Notes under the pieces: generated by a model
Told to the model about the DNA's origin: nothing
The model's input: only the letters and a program-made list of their open reading frames with translations
Database searches by the model: none
Shown: positions 28,192 to 37,321 of the stretch, piece by piece
How positions within the stretch are numbered: position 1 is the stretch's first letter
Layout: each line of letters begins with the position of its first letter
Translations under genes and position numbers: made by a program
Assembly: GCF_036322585.1 (NCBI RefSeq)
Contig: NZ_AP024600.1
Span: 4,526,001 to 4,590,000, forward strand
DNA from: Luteolibacter sp. LG18
GTDB taxonomy: Bacteria; Verrucomicrobiota; Verrucomicrobiia; Verrucomicrobiales; Akkermansiaceae
Length of the DNA stretch: 64,000 nt
Direction: 5' to 3'

Positions 28192-29475
28192 ATGGAAGCC
28201 GCTTCCACCACCACCAAACGCCCGGCCTCGCTGCCGGTGCGGATCTTCAATGTCCTGTCCGGCTTCGGTCTGGCCACCGTGCTGCTGCTCCTGCTGGGGC
28301 TGCTGACCTGGCTGGCCACGCTGGAGCAGGTGGAGCGCGGCCTGTTGCCGACGTTGAAGAAGTACTTCGACTCGTCCTCGTTCTTCTTCACGCCCGAGCT
28401 GAAGGTGATGAACGTGGGCGGCACCCAGCTCAAGTTTCCGCTGCCCGGCGGCTACTGGGTGTGTTTGCTGCTGTTCGTGAACCTGTTCCTCGGCGGCGTG
28501 ATCCGCGCGCGGAAGGGCTGGCGGCACTGGGGAAACCTGATCTCCCACTCCGGCATCCTGTTCCTGATCGTGGCCGGCGGCGTGGCGCAGTGGAAGGAAG
28601 TGCGCGGCAACATGGTGCTCCAGCAGGGGCAGACCAGCAACGTGGCGCAGGATTACACCGAGTTCGTGGTCGAGGTGTCCGAGATCAAGGACGGCAAGCC
28701 GACGAACATCCACGTGATCCGCGGCGAGCACCTCGACGACCTCCAGCCGCAGGCGATCGGGTCATGGAAATGGTTCGCCCGGAAGACCAGCGGCATGGAC
28801 ACCACCGGCTCCACGCCGCGTGATTTCAAGCTGCCGGATTTCCCCTTCGACCTCCAGGTCAACGGGTGGATGTCGAACAGCCAGCCGGTCGCCGCCGTCG
28901 AGCGCGCGCCGGAGAACCAGGAGCTCATCGCCGATGGCTACTACCTGGTGCGGAAGGAAGACGAGAAGCAGGCCGAGGCGAACCTCGCGGGTTGCTATGC
29001 CCGCGTGATGAACCGCGATGGCACCGCCGGCGAGCCCTTCATTCTCGCCGCCGCCAGTTTCCACGGCAAGACGGTGAAGGTGGGTGAGCGCGTGTTCCTG
29101 GTGGACATCCACAAGCGCTACTGGCCGATGCCCTACCAGGTGCGCCTGAACAAGTTCACCGCCACCTTCGCGCCGAACACGATGAAGCCGGAGAGCTTCG
29201 TGAGCGAGGTGACCCGCATCGACGATGGCCACGAGGTGAACGCCACCATCCAGATGAACGAGCCGATGCGCAACAAGGGGCTCACCTTCTTCCAGGCCAG
29301 CTACGGCCCGCAGGGCGAGCGCGATCCCGCGAAAATGTATTCCGTGCTGGAGGTGGTGCAGAATCCCTCCGACCAGTGGCCGAAGATCAGCATCGCGATC
29401 GTCGCCTTCGGCCTCGCCCTCCAGTTCCTCCTGAAACTGGTGACCTATATCCACGCCCGCCTGAAATCGGCATGA
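28192..29475 (+). CDS. resB: ResB/Ccs1-like cytochrome c biogenesis protein
   Basis: A 427-residue membrane protein. Three N-terminal helices (about residues 20-42, 82-102 and 115-135) precede a large periplasmic domain and a C-terminal helix near 400-420. The ResB family works with CcsA in system II cytochrome c maturation, keeping haem and apocytochrome thiols reduced. Its stop overlaps the ccsA start (ATGA, 29472-29475). The CcsA partner next door is the best support for the call. Confidence 0.85.
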   Translation: MEAASTTTKRPASLPVRIFNVLSGFGLATVLLLLLGLLTWLATLEQVERGLLPTLKKYFDSSSFFFTPELKVMNVGGTQLKFPLPGGYWVCLLLFVNLFLGGVIRARKGWRHWGNLISHSGILFLIVAGGVAQWKEVRGNMVLQQGQTSNVAQDYTEFVVEVSEIKDGKPTNIHVIRGEHLDDLQPQAIGSWKWFARKTSGMDTTGSTPRDFKLPDFPFDLQVNGWMSNSQPVAAVERAPENQELIADGYYLVRKEDEKQAEANLAGCYARVMNRDGTAGEPFILAAASFHGKTVKVGERVFLVDIHKRYWPMPYQVRLNKFTATFAPNTMKPESFVSEVTRIDDGHEVNATIQMNEPMRNKGLTFFQASYGPQGERDPAKMYSVLEVVQNPSDQWPKISIAIVAFGLALQFLLKLVTYIHARLKSA

Positions 29476-31544
29476 ACAAGACTCCCGCCAAACGCAACGT
29501 GGCCGTCCGCTGGGTGGCCCTCGGCTTCCTGCTCGCGGGGGCCGCGCTCTTCGGAGGCATCGCCCTGGTCCAGAAGCTCCAGGAGCCGAAGCCCCGCCAC
29601 ATCGAGGCCTACACGCCCTGGTCCGAGGAGACCCTGAAGATCGCCGAGTCCATCCCGGTGCAGGATGGCGGCCGCGTGAAGCCGCTCTCCACCTTCGCGG
29701 GCTTCGCGCTCTATCAGATCCACGGCGACCGCTCGATGAAGATCGACGTGCCGGACACCAGCCCGACGGCGAAATCGGACAAGGACGGCAAACCCGCGCA
29801 CAAGGTGATCACGCTGAAGCCGACCGCGTGGCTGCTCGATTGCCTGTTCCGCCCGGAGGTGGCGGTGGACCTGCCGATGTTCCGCATCGACAACTCGGCG
29901 GTGGTGAAAGGCCTCGGCCTGGAAACCGGGGCCAAGCGCGACCGCTACAGCTTCCGCGAGCTCCAGCCCGGCCGTGCCAAGCTCGACGAGCTGGCGAAGA
30001 CCTACGAGGCGATCGAATCCACCAAGCGCGAGCCCGAGCAGCAGCAGACAGTGGACCTCGCCACCAACGTGCGGAAGCTGGAGGGCCTGCTGACCTACTT
30101 CGCCTTCACCCGCGGTATCCAGATGGACGCCACCAAGCCCGGCGCCCCGCGCGGTGCGGCGATGAGCGTAGTGATGGCCGCCGCCCCGGCCGTGCGCCAG
30201 GCGCTCACCGACGCCCAGGCCCAGCACCGCGAGATCCCGGACCACGTGAAATCGCTGCTCGAACAGGTGGTGGACATGGCGAACTACGCGAAGAGCACGC
30301 TGCTGCTGTTCCCGCCGGATACCGCCGACGACCGCGCCTGGACCGGCGTGGGCAACGAGATCATGCCGGTGATGCTCCAGCAGGCCGCCGATCCGAAGCG
30401 CTCGATCGAGCGCGTGCAGCAGCTTGAGAAGATCGCCGCCGCCGCAGGGCAGGGGGATGACGCCTTCCGCACCGAGCTGGTGAAGTTCCGCGACATGACC
30501 CAGGCCCTGGCCGAGAAGCGCGGCGAGTACCGTGCGATCAAGACCGAGGTGTCCTACTACCGCGCCGATTGGTTCCTGAACGCCTTCGTTTACTTCCTCC
30601 TCGCCACCTTGCTGGCTTTCGGCATGTGGGCGGCGGGCTGGAACCTCACCGGGCGCATCTTCGCCTGGGCCACCGGCCTGCTTACCGCAACCGGCGCGGT
30701 CTACTGCGTGATCGCCATCGCCCAGCGCTGCTACATCATGCAGCGCCCGCCGATCGGAAATCTCTACGACACCACGATCTGCATCGGAGCCGCGATCGTG
30801 ATCCTGTCGCTGATCGTGGAGCTCCTCACGCGGAAACGCTTCGCGCTCGGCCTGGCTCCGGCGCTCGGTGCCGCACTCGTCCTGGTGTCCCGCCTCTACG
30901 AGGTGGGCGACGCGAAGGACCACATGGACCCGCTGGTGGCCGTGCTGCGCTCGAACTACTGGCTCACCATCCACGTGATCACCATCACCATGGGCTACTG
31001 CGCCGGCCTGCTCACCGCGCTGCTGTCCCACATCTACGTCTTCATGCGCGGCACCGGCCTGGACGATGGCGACCGCGCGCTGCGCCGCACCTTGACCCGC
31101 GCCGCCTACGGCTGCGTGTGCTTCACGCTGTTCCTCTCGCTGGTGGGCACCGTGCTCGGCGGCGTGTGGGCGAACGATTCCTGGGGCCGCTTCTGGGGCT
31201 GGGACCCGAAGGAGAACGGTGCGCTGCTGATCGTGCTGTGGAACCTCGCCATCCTCCACGCCCGCCTCGGCGGCTACCTGAAGGAGTGGGCCTTCCACCT
31301 CGCCTGCATGTTCGGCTCGAACGTGGTGATGTTCTCGTGGTGGCACGTGAACTTCTTCAACACCGGCCTGCACAACTACGGCTTCACCTCCGGCCGCGGC
31401 CTGATCTGGATGTGGTACGGCGTGGAAACCGCCCTCATTGTGCTCGGCGCGATCGCCTGCGCGATCCAGAGCGGCACCGAACAGGGCCGCCGCGGGACTC
31501 GCGCGGAAGAGTTGCCTAGCGGCACGCCGGTGACGGAGGGGTGA
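29472..31544 (+). CDS. ccsA: Cytochrome c assembly protein CcsA, long form
   Basis: A 690-residue haem-handling membrane protein. The C-terminal CcsA core holds the tryptophan-rich haem motif W-G-R-F-W-G-W-D-P-K-E-N-G near 575 within about eight helices. The first 330 residues are unusual for ordinary CcsA: one helix, the I-P-V-Q-D-G-G-R-V-K-P-L-S-T segment near 60, and a long soluble part. Similar extended CcsA proteins occur in Bacteroidota and Planctomycetota. Start at 29472 was chosen from the 4-nt overlap with resB. A REP palindrome follows the stop. Confidence 0.88.
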   Translation: MNKTPAKRNVAVRWVALGFLLAGAALFGGIALVQKLQEPKPRHIEAYTPWSEETLKIAESIPVQDGGRVKPLSTFAGFALYQIHGDRSMKIDVPDTSPTAKSDKDGKPAHKVITLKPTAWLLDCLFRPEVAVDLPMFRIDNSAVVKGLGLETGAKRDRYSFRELQPGRAKLDELAKTYEAIESTKREPEQQQTVDLATNVRKLEGLLTYFAFTRGIQMDATKPGAPRGAAMSVVMAAAPAVRQALTDAQAQHREIPDHVKSLLEQVVDMANYAKSTLLLFPPDTADDRAWTGVGNEIMPVMLQQAADPKRSIERVQQLEKIAAAAGQGDDAFRTELVKFRDMTQALAEKRGEYRAIKTEVSYYRADWFLNAFVYFLLATLLAFGMWAAGWNLTGRIFAWATGLLTATGAVYCVIAIAQRCYIMQRPPIGNLYDTTICIGAAIVILSLIVELLTRKRFALGLAPALGAALVLVSRLYEVGDAKDHMDPLVAVLRSNYWLTIHVITITMGYCAGLLTALLSHIYVFMRGTGLDDGDRALRRTLTRAAYGCVCFTLFLSLVGTVLGGVWANDSWGRFWGWDPKENGALLIVLWNLAILHARLGGYLKEWAFHLACMFGSNVVMFSWWHVNFFNTGLHNYGFTSGRGLIWMWYGVETALIVLGAIACAIQSGTEQGRRGTRAEELPSGTPVTEG

Positions 31545-31547
31545 GAG

Positions 31548-31570
31548 GTAGCGCGAAGCTTGGCTTCGCG
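31548..31570 (+). repeat. GTAG-headed REP palindrome
   Basis: Arms cgcgaag and cttcgcg; it begins 3 nt after the ccsA stop. It has the same stem as the pair at 17300-17406. Confidence 0.75.
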
Positions 31571-31829
31571 TGCGGGTTGCAGCCCTTTGCAGGGAAAGGG
31601 CGCCCCTCATCCCATCGCGGCTCCTCCATGCGAAATGCACTTGTTAGAGTGGGGAATGCATATTGCAGCGCGAAAACACCCATTACAGCCCGGCGCCAAC
31701 CAGCTCGCCGCCTATCATTGGTCAACAACGCGTTGCGATTAATTTTCCCGACCCGATCGAACTAGGTCGAGCCTGTTGGAACACCTCATGCGAAAAGGAT
31801 CGTTGGATTCCTTCCATCCATCCATTCCC

Positions 31830-32327
31830 ATGAAACCCACCCTCATCGCCCTCGTTTCGACCGTGCTGGTGATCGCCACCACCGCGGTGGCGAAACCGGT
31901 TCCGGCATTCGTCCCCACGCCGTCGCCAGTCACGCGCCTCTCGCCCGGTGACCGCCTCCTCAAGGTGAGCGATCGCATGGTGGTGATCCGCCACGGCGTG
32001 GCCCGTCCGCTGACCGCTCCGGCCACTCTCGCCAATGGCAGCCAGGTCACCGTGGACGGAGTCGTGGTTTCGAAAACCGGCAGCCGCGTGAAACTCCCGG
32101 ACTGTGGAGTGATCGGCTACGAGGGCAAGCGCCTCCACGACACCACCGCCCGCGTGCTGATGATCGATGGCCAGCTCATGGTCCTGCGGGACGGCGTCAC
32201 CCGTCGCATCGAGATGCGCACCTCCCTCGGCGGCGGCCGCACCGTCACCCAGGAGGGCTACCTCATCGAACGCAATGGCACCCGCCGCGAACTCCCGGAA
32301 GGCACCCTGCTGGCCTTCGAAAAGTAG
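31830..32327 (+). CDS. Exported DUF6799-like repeat protein
   Basis: A 165-residue protein with a signal peptide (M-K-P-T-L-I-A-L-V-S-T-V-L-V-I-A-T-T-A-V-A). The rest consists of two similar beta-type units of the form D-x-x-x-x-V-x-x-G-x-x-x-x-x-R-x-G-V, then L-x-x-G-x-x-V-x-x-x-G, near 45-95 and 105-160. This resembles DUF6799. Function unknown. Start at 31830 places the signal peptide at the N-terminus. The stop codon TAG lies inside a REP element. Confidence 0.65.
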   Translation: MKPTLIALVSTVLVIATTAVAKPVPAFVPTPSPVTRLSPGDRLLKVSDRMVVIRHGVARPLTAPATLANGSQVTVDGVVVSKTGSRVKLPDCGVIGYEGKRLHDTTARVLMIDGQLMVLRDGVTRRIEMRTSLGGGRTVTQEGYLIERNGTRRELPEGTLLAFEK

Positions 32328-32466
32328 CACGAGTTTTCAACTTGTGAGTGGGAGGACCTCCCCAAACCCGTGCAGGTCCAGTTTTTCATCCGGTTGCCCC
32401 TGAACCCCAAAAGTGCCGCCGGGATCATCTCCGCCGCCCCATTCGCAAGTTGGAAACCTGCACTAC
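32324..32466. repeat. Pair of GTAG-headed REP palindromes supplying stop codons
   Basis: A plus copy at 32324-32346 (arms cacgagt and acttgtg) and a minus copy at 32445-32466 (tgcaggt and acttgc-type arms). The TAG in each GTAG head is the actual stop codon of the flanking gene (32325-32327 and, on the minus strand, 32463-32465). Confidence 0.7.
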
Positions 32467-33347
32467 TTCACGGTCACACGGATCTCGCCCTTCGGCTCGA
32501 TCTTCACACCATCGATGCCCTTCAGCTTTTCCGCCGCGGCGGAGAGATTCATATACAAGGTGCCTTCCTCATCCTCCACCTTCTTGGTCTTCGCCGGATC
32601 GGCGCTGAAGCGTCCGTGATCGATCTCTAGAAGCGTGATGACGTTTTCCTGCACGAACGCGGCATCCGTCGACGCGATGCCGTCCTCCAGCACCACCTTC
32701 AGTCCCTTCCTGTCCTTCGCGGCGTTGGTCCTCCAAGCTTCTGCAAACTGCTCTTGCTTGAGCATGTCGCGGGAGGGTGTGGTTGGCTCGGCCGCGTCTT
32801 CCTTTCCTTCCTTCTTTTGGGTGACGAGCTTTTCGATCTCCGCGGGATCGTTCTTGGGCGAGTGGATGGTCAGGGTGCCGTCGCGATAAGTGAACGTGAT
32901 CGGTTTCGCCAAGCCCTTGCCTTTGGGTTCGCGGTCCGGCTCGTCCAGCCCTGGCGCAAATGGATCCTCGGGTTCGATTTCCAGGGTGTTGATATCCTCG
33001 AAGTGATAGGTGATCCGGCAGCCATTCCGGTTGCCCTTTTTCAGCTTCTCGTAACCGCCGAACGTGACACCCTTGCCCATGGTCGCGGCAACCTTGCGTT
33101 CGAATTCGGCGTAGAATTCCCGCGGCAGGGTGCCCAGGTCGGGATTTCCTTCTGGGCCGCCAATTGTGATTTTCCGGCGCTTTTCCGGCGGCGGATCCAG
33201 GGTGACCTCGATGCCCTCGTCGAAATAGATCTCCCGGACCACTGCCCCGCTGCCGTCTTTCTTCAGATGGATCGATGTTTCCACATCGAAACAGCCGGTG
33301 AGGCACAACGCCATCACTCCAAGCAGCCATGAGGAAAGGGCTTTCAT
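32463..33347 (-). CDS. Hypothetical lipoprotein
   Basis: A 294-residue protein with lipoprotein signal M-K-A-L-S-S-W-L-L-G-V-M-A-L-C-L-T-G-C. The mature part starts F-D-V-E-T-S-I-H-L-K-K-D-G-S-G, a pattern common to secreted proteins that begin with a beta-strand T-x-x-L-x-x-D-G-S-G; the remainder is charged. No catalytic motif is seen. Start 33347 is set by the signal peptide. Confidence 0.65.
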   Translation of the reverse strand: MKALSSWLLGVMALCLTGCFDVETSIHLKKDGSGAVVREIYFDEGIEVTLDPPPEKRRKITIGGPEGNPDLGTLPREFYAEFERKVAATMGKGVTFGGYEKLKKGNRNGCRITYHFEDINTLEIEPEDPFAPGLDEPDREPKGKGLAKPITFTYRDGTLTIHSPKNDPAEIEKLVTQKKEGKEDAAEPTTPSRDMLKQEQFAEAWRTNAAKDRKGLKVVLEDGIASTDAAFVQENVITLLEIDHGRFSADPAKTKKVEDEEGTLYMNLSAAAEKLKGIDGVKIEPKGEIRVTVK

Positions 33348-33741
33348 GAGAATCCAAGGGAATGGCATCCATGTCTCCGGGGCAAGATCAAACGGGAGGG
33401 GGTAGGTAGCACAAGTTTTCAACTTGTGAGTGGGTGCACACACCACGTCGCGTGCAGATCCAGTCCGCCTATGAGTGACCAGTTGTCAGTGGGCCTGGGG
33501 TCAGTGAAAAGAAACAAGAGCCAGAGGAGAGCATTCTCTTTTCTGGCCACTGACCTCCAGCCACCGGCCACTCATGAGCCAACCGCACCTGCCCCCGTCA
33601 TGGCGAGTCCACCCCACCCACGTTCTCCCGAACGCGGCTACGGCGGAAAGGCCACTGCCTCCGCTTTTGACACCGGCGGTCCCGTGGCTATCATCCGCGC
33701 CCCGGATTCCCCGGGAACCATCCCGAACCGCCATTCCCATC
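33348..33741. repeat. Divergent intergenic region with REP and long inverted repeat
   Basis: A REP palindrome (arms cacaagt and acttgtg) is at 33406-33428. A word-built inverted repeat runs from about 33473 (gtgaccag, gtcagtg) to 33577 (cactgacc, ggccactcat). No gene is supported; promoters of the lipoprotein gene and htpG should lie here but are not recognisable. Confidence 0.55.
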
Positions 33742-35586
33742 ATGAGCGAGGCCACTCTCGAAAAGCACGTCTTCCAGGCTGAGATCAAGCAACTGCTCGA
33801 TCTCGTCGTCCACTCCCTCTACACCGACCGCGAGATCTTCCTGCGCGAGCTGGTCTCGAACGCGTCCGACTCGATGGAGAAGCTCCGCCACCTCCAGGGC
33901 ATCGAGAAGGACATTCAGGACGGCGAACTGCCGCTGGAAATCACCATCACCGCGGATGCCGAGGGCAAGACGCTGACCATCGAGGACCGCGGCATCGGCA
34001 TGACCCGCGAGGAACTCGTCGAGAACCTCGGCACGATCGCGCACTCCGGCACGAAGGCTTTCCTCCAGGCGATGAAGGAAAGCGGCGGCTCGCCGGGCAA
34101 CATGATCGGCCAGTTCGGCGTCGGCTTCTACTCCGCCTTCATGGTGGCGAATGAGGTGAAGGTTTACACCCGCAGCTGGAAGAAGGACGGCGAGGGCCTC
34201 GTCTGGACCAGCGATGGCACCAGCGGCTACACCATCGAGGAGGCCCCCGAGCAGGCCCGCGGCGTGAAGATCGTGCTGCACCTCAAGGACGACCAGTCCG
34301 AGTACGCGGAGCAGGCCCGCATCAAGCGCCTGATCGAAACCTACAGCAATTTCGTCGGCTTCCCGATCCTGCTCGAAGGCGAGCGCGTGAACCACGTCGA
34401 GGCGCTGTGGCTGAAGAACAAGGCCGACATCACCGAGGAGGAATACAAGGCCTTCTACCAGTTCACCGCGAAGGCCTTCGACGAGCCCGCCTACCGCCTG
34501 CACTTCAGCGCGGACGCGCCGATCGCGATCAACGCGCTGCTGTTCGTGCCTTCGGAAAACCCGGAGCGCTGGGGCATGAGCAAGATGGAGCCCGCCGTGG
34601 CGCTGTATTGCCGCAAGGTGCTCATCGATCCCGCGCCGAAGGGCCTGTTGCCGGAGTGGATGCGCTTCGTGAAGGGCGTAATCGACAGCGCGGACATCCC
34701 GCTGAACATCTCCCGCGAGACCATGCAGGACAGCGCGCTGGTAAAGAAGCTGGGCAGCGTGATCAGCAAGCGCGTGATCAAGATGTTCGAGAAGGAGGCC
34801 GCCGCCGATTCGGAGAAATACAACGGCTTCTACAAGAAGTTCGAACGCTTCCTCAAGGAAGGCGTCGCCACCGACCACGCGAACAAGGAGGCACTCGCCA
34901 AGTTGCTCCGTTTCGAGTCCTCGATGACCGACGCGGGCAAACTCTCCAGCTTCACCGACTACCTAACCCGCGCGAAGGACGGCCAGGAAAAGATCTACTA
35001 CCTCATCGGCCCGAACCGCGAGCAACTCGAAAGCAGCCCGTATCTGGAGGCCTTCAAGGCACGCGGCCTGGAAGTGGTCTATTTCACCGACGCGATCGAT
35101 GAATACGTCCTCGACACCCTCGGCGAGGTCGAGGGCAAGCAGCTCGTCGCGATCACCAGCGCCGGGGTCGAGCTGGAGGATTCCAGCGCCGAAGGGGAGT
35201 CGCTGAGCGCCGCCGAAACCGAATCGCTGTGTTCTTTCCTCAAGGACGAGTTCGGCGACCGCGTCAATTCGGTGGCCGCCGGCCAGCGCCTGGTCGACAG
35301 CCCGATCATCGCCCTCGTCCCTCAGGATGGCATGACGCCGCAGATGCGCCGCATGATGAAGGCGATGGACGAGAACTTCAGCGAGGCGGTGAAGGTGGAG
35401 ATCGAGATCAACCCGCGCCACCCACTGGTCAAGAAACTGGCCGCGGCCCGCAACGGGAATCCGGATGTCGCCAAGCTGGTGGCGCTCCAGCTCCTCGACA
35501 ACGCCCTCATCTCCGCCGGTCTCCTCGAAGACGCCCGCGACACCATCAGCCGCATGAACGCGCTGATGGAAAAGGCGATGGGGTGA
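33742..35586 (+). CDS. htpG: Chaperone protein HtpG (Hsp90)
   Basis: A 614-residue Hsp90. The GHKL ATPase motifs are visible: E-L-V-S-N-A-S-D-S near residue 36, E-D-R-G-I-G-M near 81, and G-Q-F-G-V-G-F-Y-S-A-F near 121. The middle domain carries the catalytic Arg loop (N-I-S-R-E-T-M-Q near 325). Start at 33742 (M-S-E-A-T-L-E-K-H) matches family N-termini; the frame is open further upstream. Confidence 0.95.
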   Translation: MSEATLEKHVFQAEIKQLLDLVVHSLYTDREIFLRELVSNASDSMEKLRHLQGIEKDIQDGELPLEITITADAEGKTLTIEDRGIGMTREELVENLGTIAHSGTKAFLQAMKESGGSPGNMIGQFGVGFYSAFMVANEVKVYTRSWKKDGEGLVWTSDGTSGYTIEEAPEQARGVKIVLHLKDDQSEYAEQARIKRLIETYSNFVGFPILLEGERVNHVEALWLKNKADITEEEYKAFYQFTAKAFDEPAYRLHFSADAPIAINALLFVPSENPERWGMSKMEPAVALYCRKVLIDPAPKGLLPEWMRFVKGVIDSADIPLNISRETMQDSALVKKLGSVISKRVIKMFEKEAAADSEKYNGFYKKFERFLKEGVATDHANKEALAKLLRFESSMTDAGKLSSFTDYLTRAKDGQEKIYYLIGPNREQLESSPYLEAFKARGLEVVYFTDAIDEYVLDTLGEVEGKQLVAITSAGVELEDSSAEGESLSAAETESLCSFLKDEFGDRVNSVAAGQRLVDSPIIALVPQDGMTPQMRRMMKAMDENFSEAVKVEIEINPRHPLVKKLAAARNGNPDVAKLVALQLLDNALISAGLLEDARDTISRMNALMEKAMG

Positions 35587-36105
35587 GCGGGAACACGCCG
35601 GGACGGCGGTGCAGATTTACAGTCTGCCCGTCGGACGGGCGGGCTGCGTAGCCGCGCTCGTGAGAGCGTGGGTAGGGTGGATTCACCCACAGCCTTGCGA
35701 GCTCCAGTCCCGGGTCAGCCTCCGGCCTCTCCAAGCCCGGAGGGCGACGCATCCCAGCCGGTGGCGCAAGCCACCGGACCACGCCCGGGAGTGCATTCAA
35801 GTCCCGTCAGGGACGACGCTGCCTGCGCTCTTGCAACGAATTCGTCATTCCCGCGATTTGGAGGAATCCGGAATTCTTCAAACGTCGGGCGCGGGCTTCC
35901 ATGTGGAATGTCATTGGGCCTCCGCTTGCGTCGCCCCTAACGGGGCTTGGAACTCATGCCGTGCCATACCGGTGGCTTGCGCCACCGGCTGGGATGCGTC
36001 GCCCTCCGGGCTCAGAAACACTCTCCAGGGCGGCTACTTTTGGAAAGCGCCGCGAGGAACGTTTGAGCATCTCCCATCCGCAAGTTGGAAACTTGCGCTA
36101 CGACC
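35587..36105. other. Repeat-rich intergenic region
   Basis: No gene is supported. It contains inverted copies of a ggtggcgcaagccacc hairpin with adjoining gggatgcgtcgccctccgg (35715-35775 on minus, 35968-36020 on plus). The same unit recurs at about 41006-41053. A REP palindrome (arms cgcaagt and acttgcg) is at 36079-36101 on the minus strand, just past the rlmI stop. Confidence 0.6.
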
Positions 36106-37257
36106 TCACATCACCCGGCTCCACAGCACCTTCAGGTACCGCGATTCCGGGTAGTTCGAAAGCTCCGGGTGATCCGGGCCCGCGCCGGTGCGGCCGATGA
36201 ATTGCAGGCGCTTGCTCTGGCGGTGGGAAACGCCGACGACGATCTTCTCGAACGCGTCCGCGTGGAGCTGGCCGGAGCACGAGCAGGTCACGAAGATGCC
36301 GCCCGGTTTCACGAGCTGCACGGCGAGCTTGTTGAGGTCGTTGTATTTCCCGAAGCCCGCCTCGTCCTCCTGGCCGAAGATGAACTTCGGCGGGTCGGCG
36401 ATGACGAGGTCCCACTGGCGGCCGTTCTCGATCATCGTGCGGATCCAGGTGAAGGCATCGGCATGGGTGAACTTCACGCGCGCGCCATTGAGGTTGGCGT
36501 TGCGCTTGGCCATCGCGATCGCGGTTTCATCGAGGTCCACGGCGGTGACCTCGTTCGCGCCGGCGAGCGCGGCATTCACCGAGAATCCGCCGGTGTAGCA
36601 GCAGAGGTCGAGCACGTCGCGACCCTTGGCGAGCTCGCCGAAGCGCTTGCGGTTGTCGCGCTGGTCGCAGAAGAAGCCGGTCTTGTGGCCCTCCTGGAAA
36701 TCGACTTCGAAGGTCACGCCGTGCTCCTTGATCTTCACCGTACGGATGTTTTCCGAAGCGGGGTGGGTGAGGGACGGGATGCCCTCGATCTTCGCGAGCT
36801 GGGCGTCCACGCGGATCACCGTGCGCTTCGTGCCGAAGCTCTCGTGGATCACCGGCAGCCAGGAATCGAGGCGCTGCCACGCGGCCAGGGTGGTGACCTC
36901 CAGCGACATCACGTCGGCGAACTTGTCCGCCACCAGACCGGGGAGGAAGTCGGCATCGGCGTGGATGCAGCGGTAGGAATCCGTCTCGTCATCGAGGTGG
37001 AAAATCTCCTTCCGCAGCTTCGCGGCATTCCGGATGGCATCGAGGAAGAACGATTCATCGACCGGTTCCGGGCGGTGGCTGACCATCCGCAGCGGCATGC
37101 GCGCCATCGGATTCCACAGGCCCCAGCCGAAGGTGGTGCCCTGGGTGCCGAAGACCTCCACCAGCGATCCGGGCATGGCATCGCGGGAAACCTCGCCGAT
37201 CATGCGGGGCCAGATGGACGGGTGGAAGGACAGGTATTTGAGAGTGACGGTCGGCAC
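36106..37257 (-). CDS. rlmI: 23S rRNA (cytosine-C5) methyltransferase, RlmI-like
   Basis: A 383-residue class I SAM methyltransferase with an N-terminal PUA-like domain. The SAM site is D-V-L-D-L-C-C-Y-T-G-G-F near residue 215, the acidic loop A-V-D-L-D near 238, and catalytic D-P-P-K-F near 287. The S-C-S cysteine is near 325 (T-C-S-C-S-G). RlmI methylates C1962 of 23S rRNA in E. coli; the same target is inferred here. Confidence 0.85.
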   Translation of the reverse strand: MPTVTLKYLSFHPSIWPRMIGEVSRDAMPGSLVEVFGTQGTTFGWGLWNPMARMPLRMVSHRPEPVDESFFLDAIRNAAKLRKEIFHLDDETDSYRCIHADADFLPGLVADKFADVMSLEVTTLAAWQRLDSWLPVIHESFGTKRTVIRVDAQLAKIEGIPSLTHPASENIRTVKIKEHGVTFEVDFQEGHKTGFFCDQRDNRKRFGELAKGRDVLDLCCYTGGFSVNAALAGANEVTAVDLDETAIAMAKRNANLNGARVKFTHADAFTWIRTMIENGRQWDLVIADPPKFIFGQEDEAGFGKYNDLNKLAVQLVKPGGIFVTCSCSGQLHADAFEKIVVGVSHRQSKRLQFIGRTGAGPDHPELSNYPESRYLKVLWSRVM

Positions 37258-37321
37258 GCCGCGAGGATGGGCGGAAACTTCGTCATTGAATAGTCAAGAG
37301 TGGAAAGGGGAGGCTGCGCGC

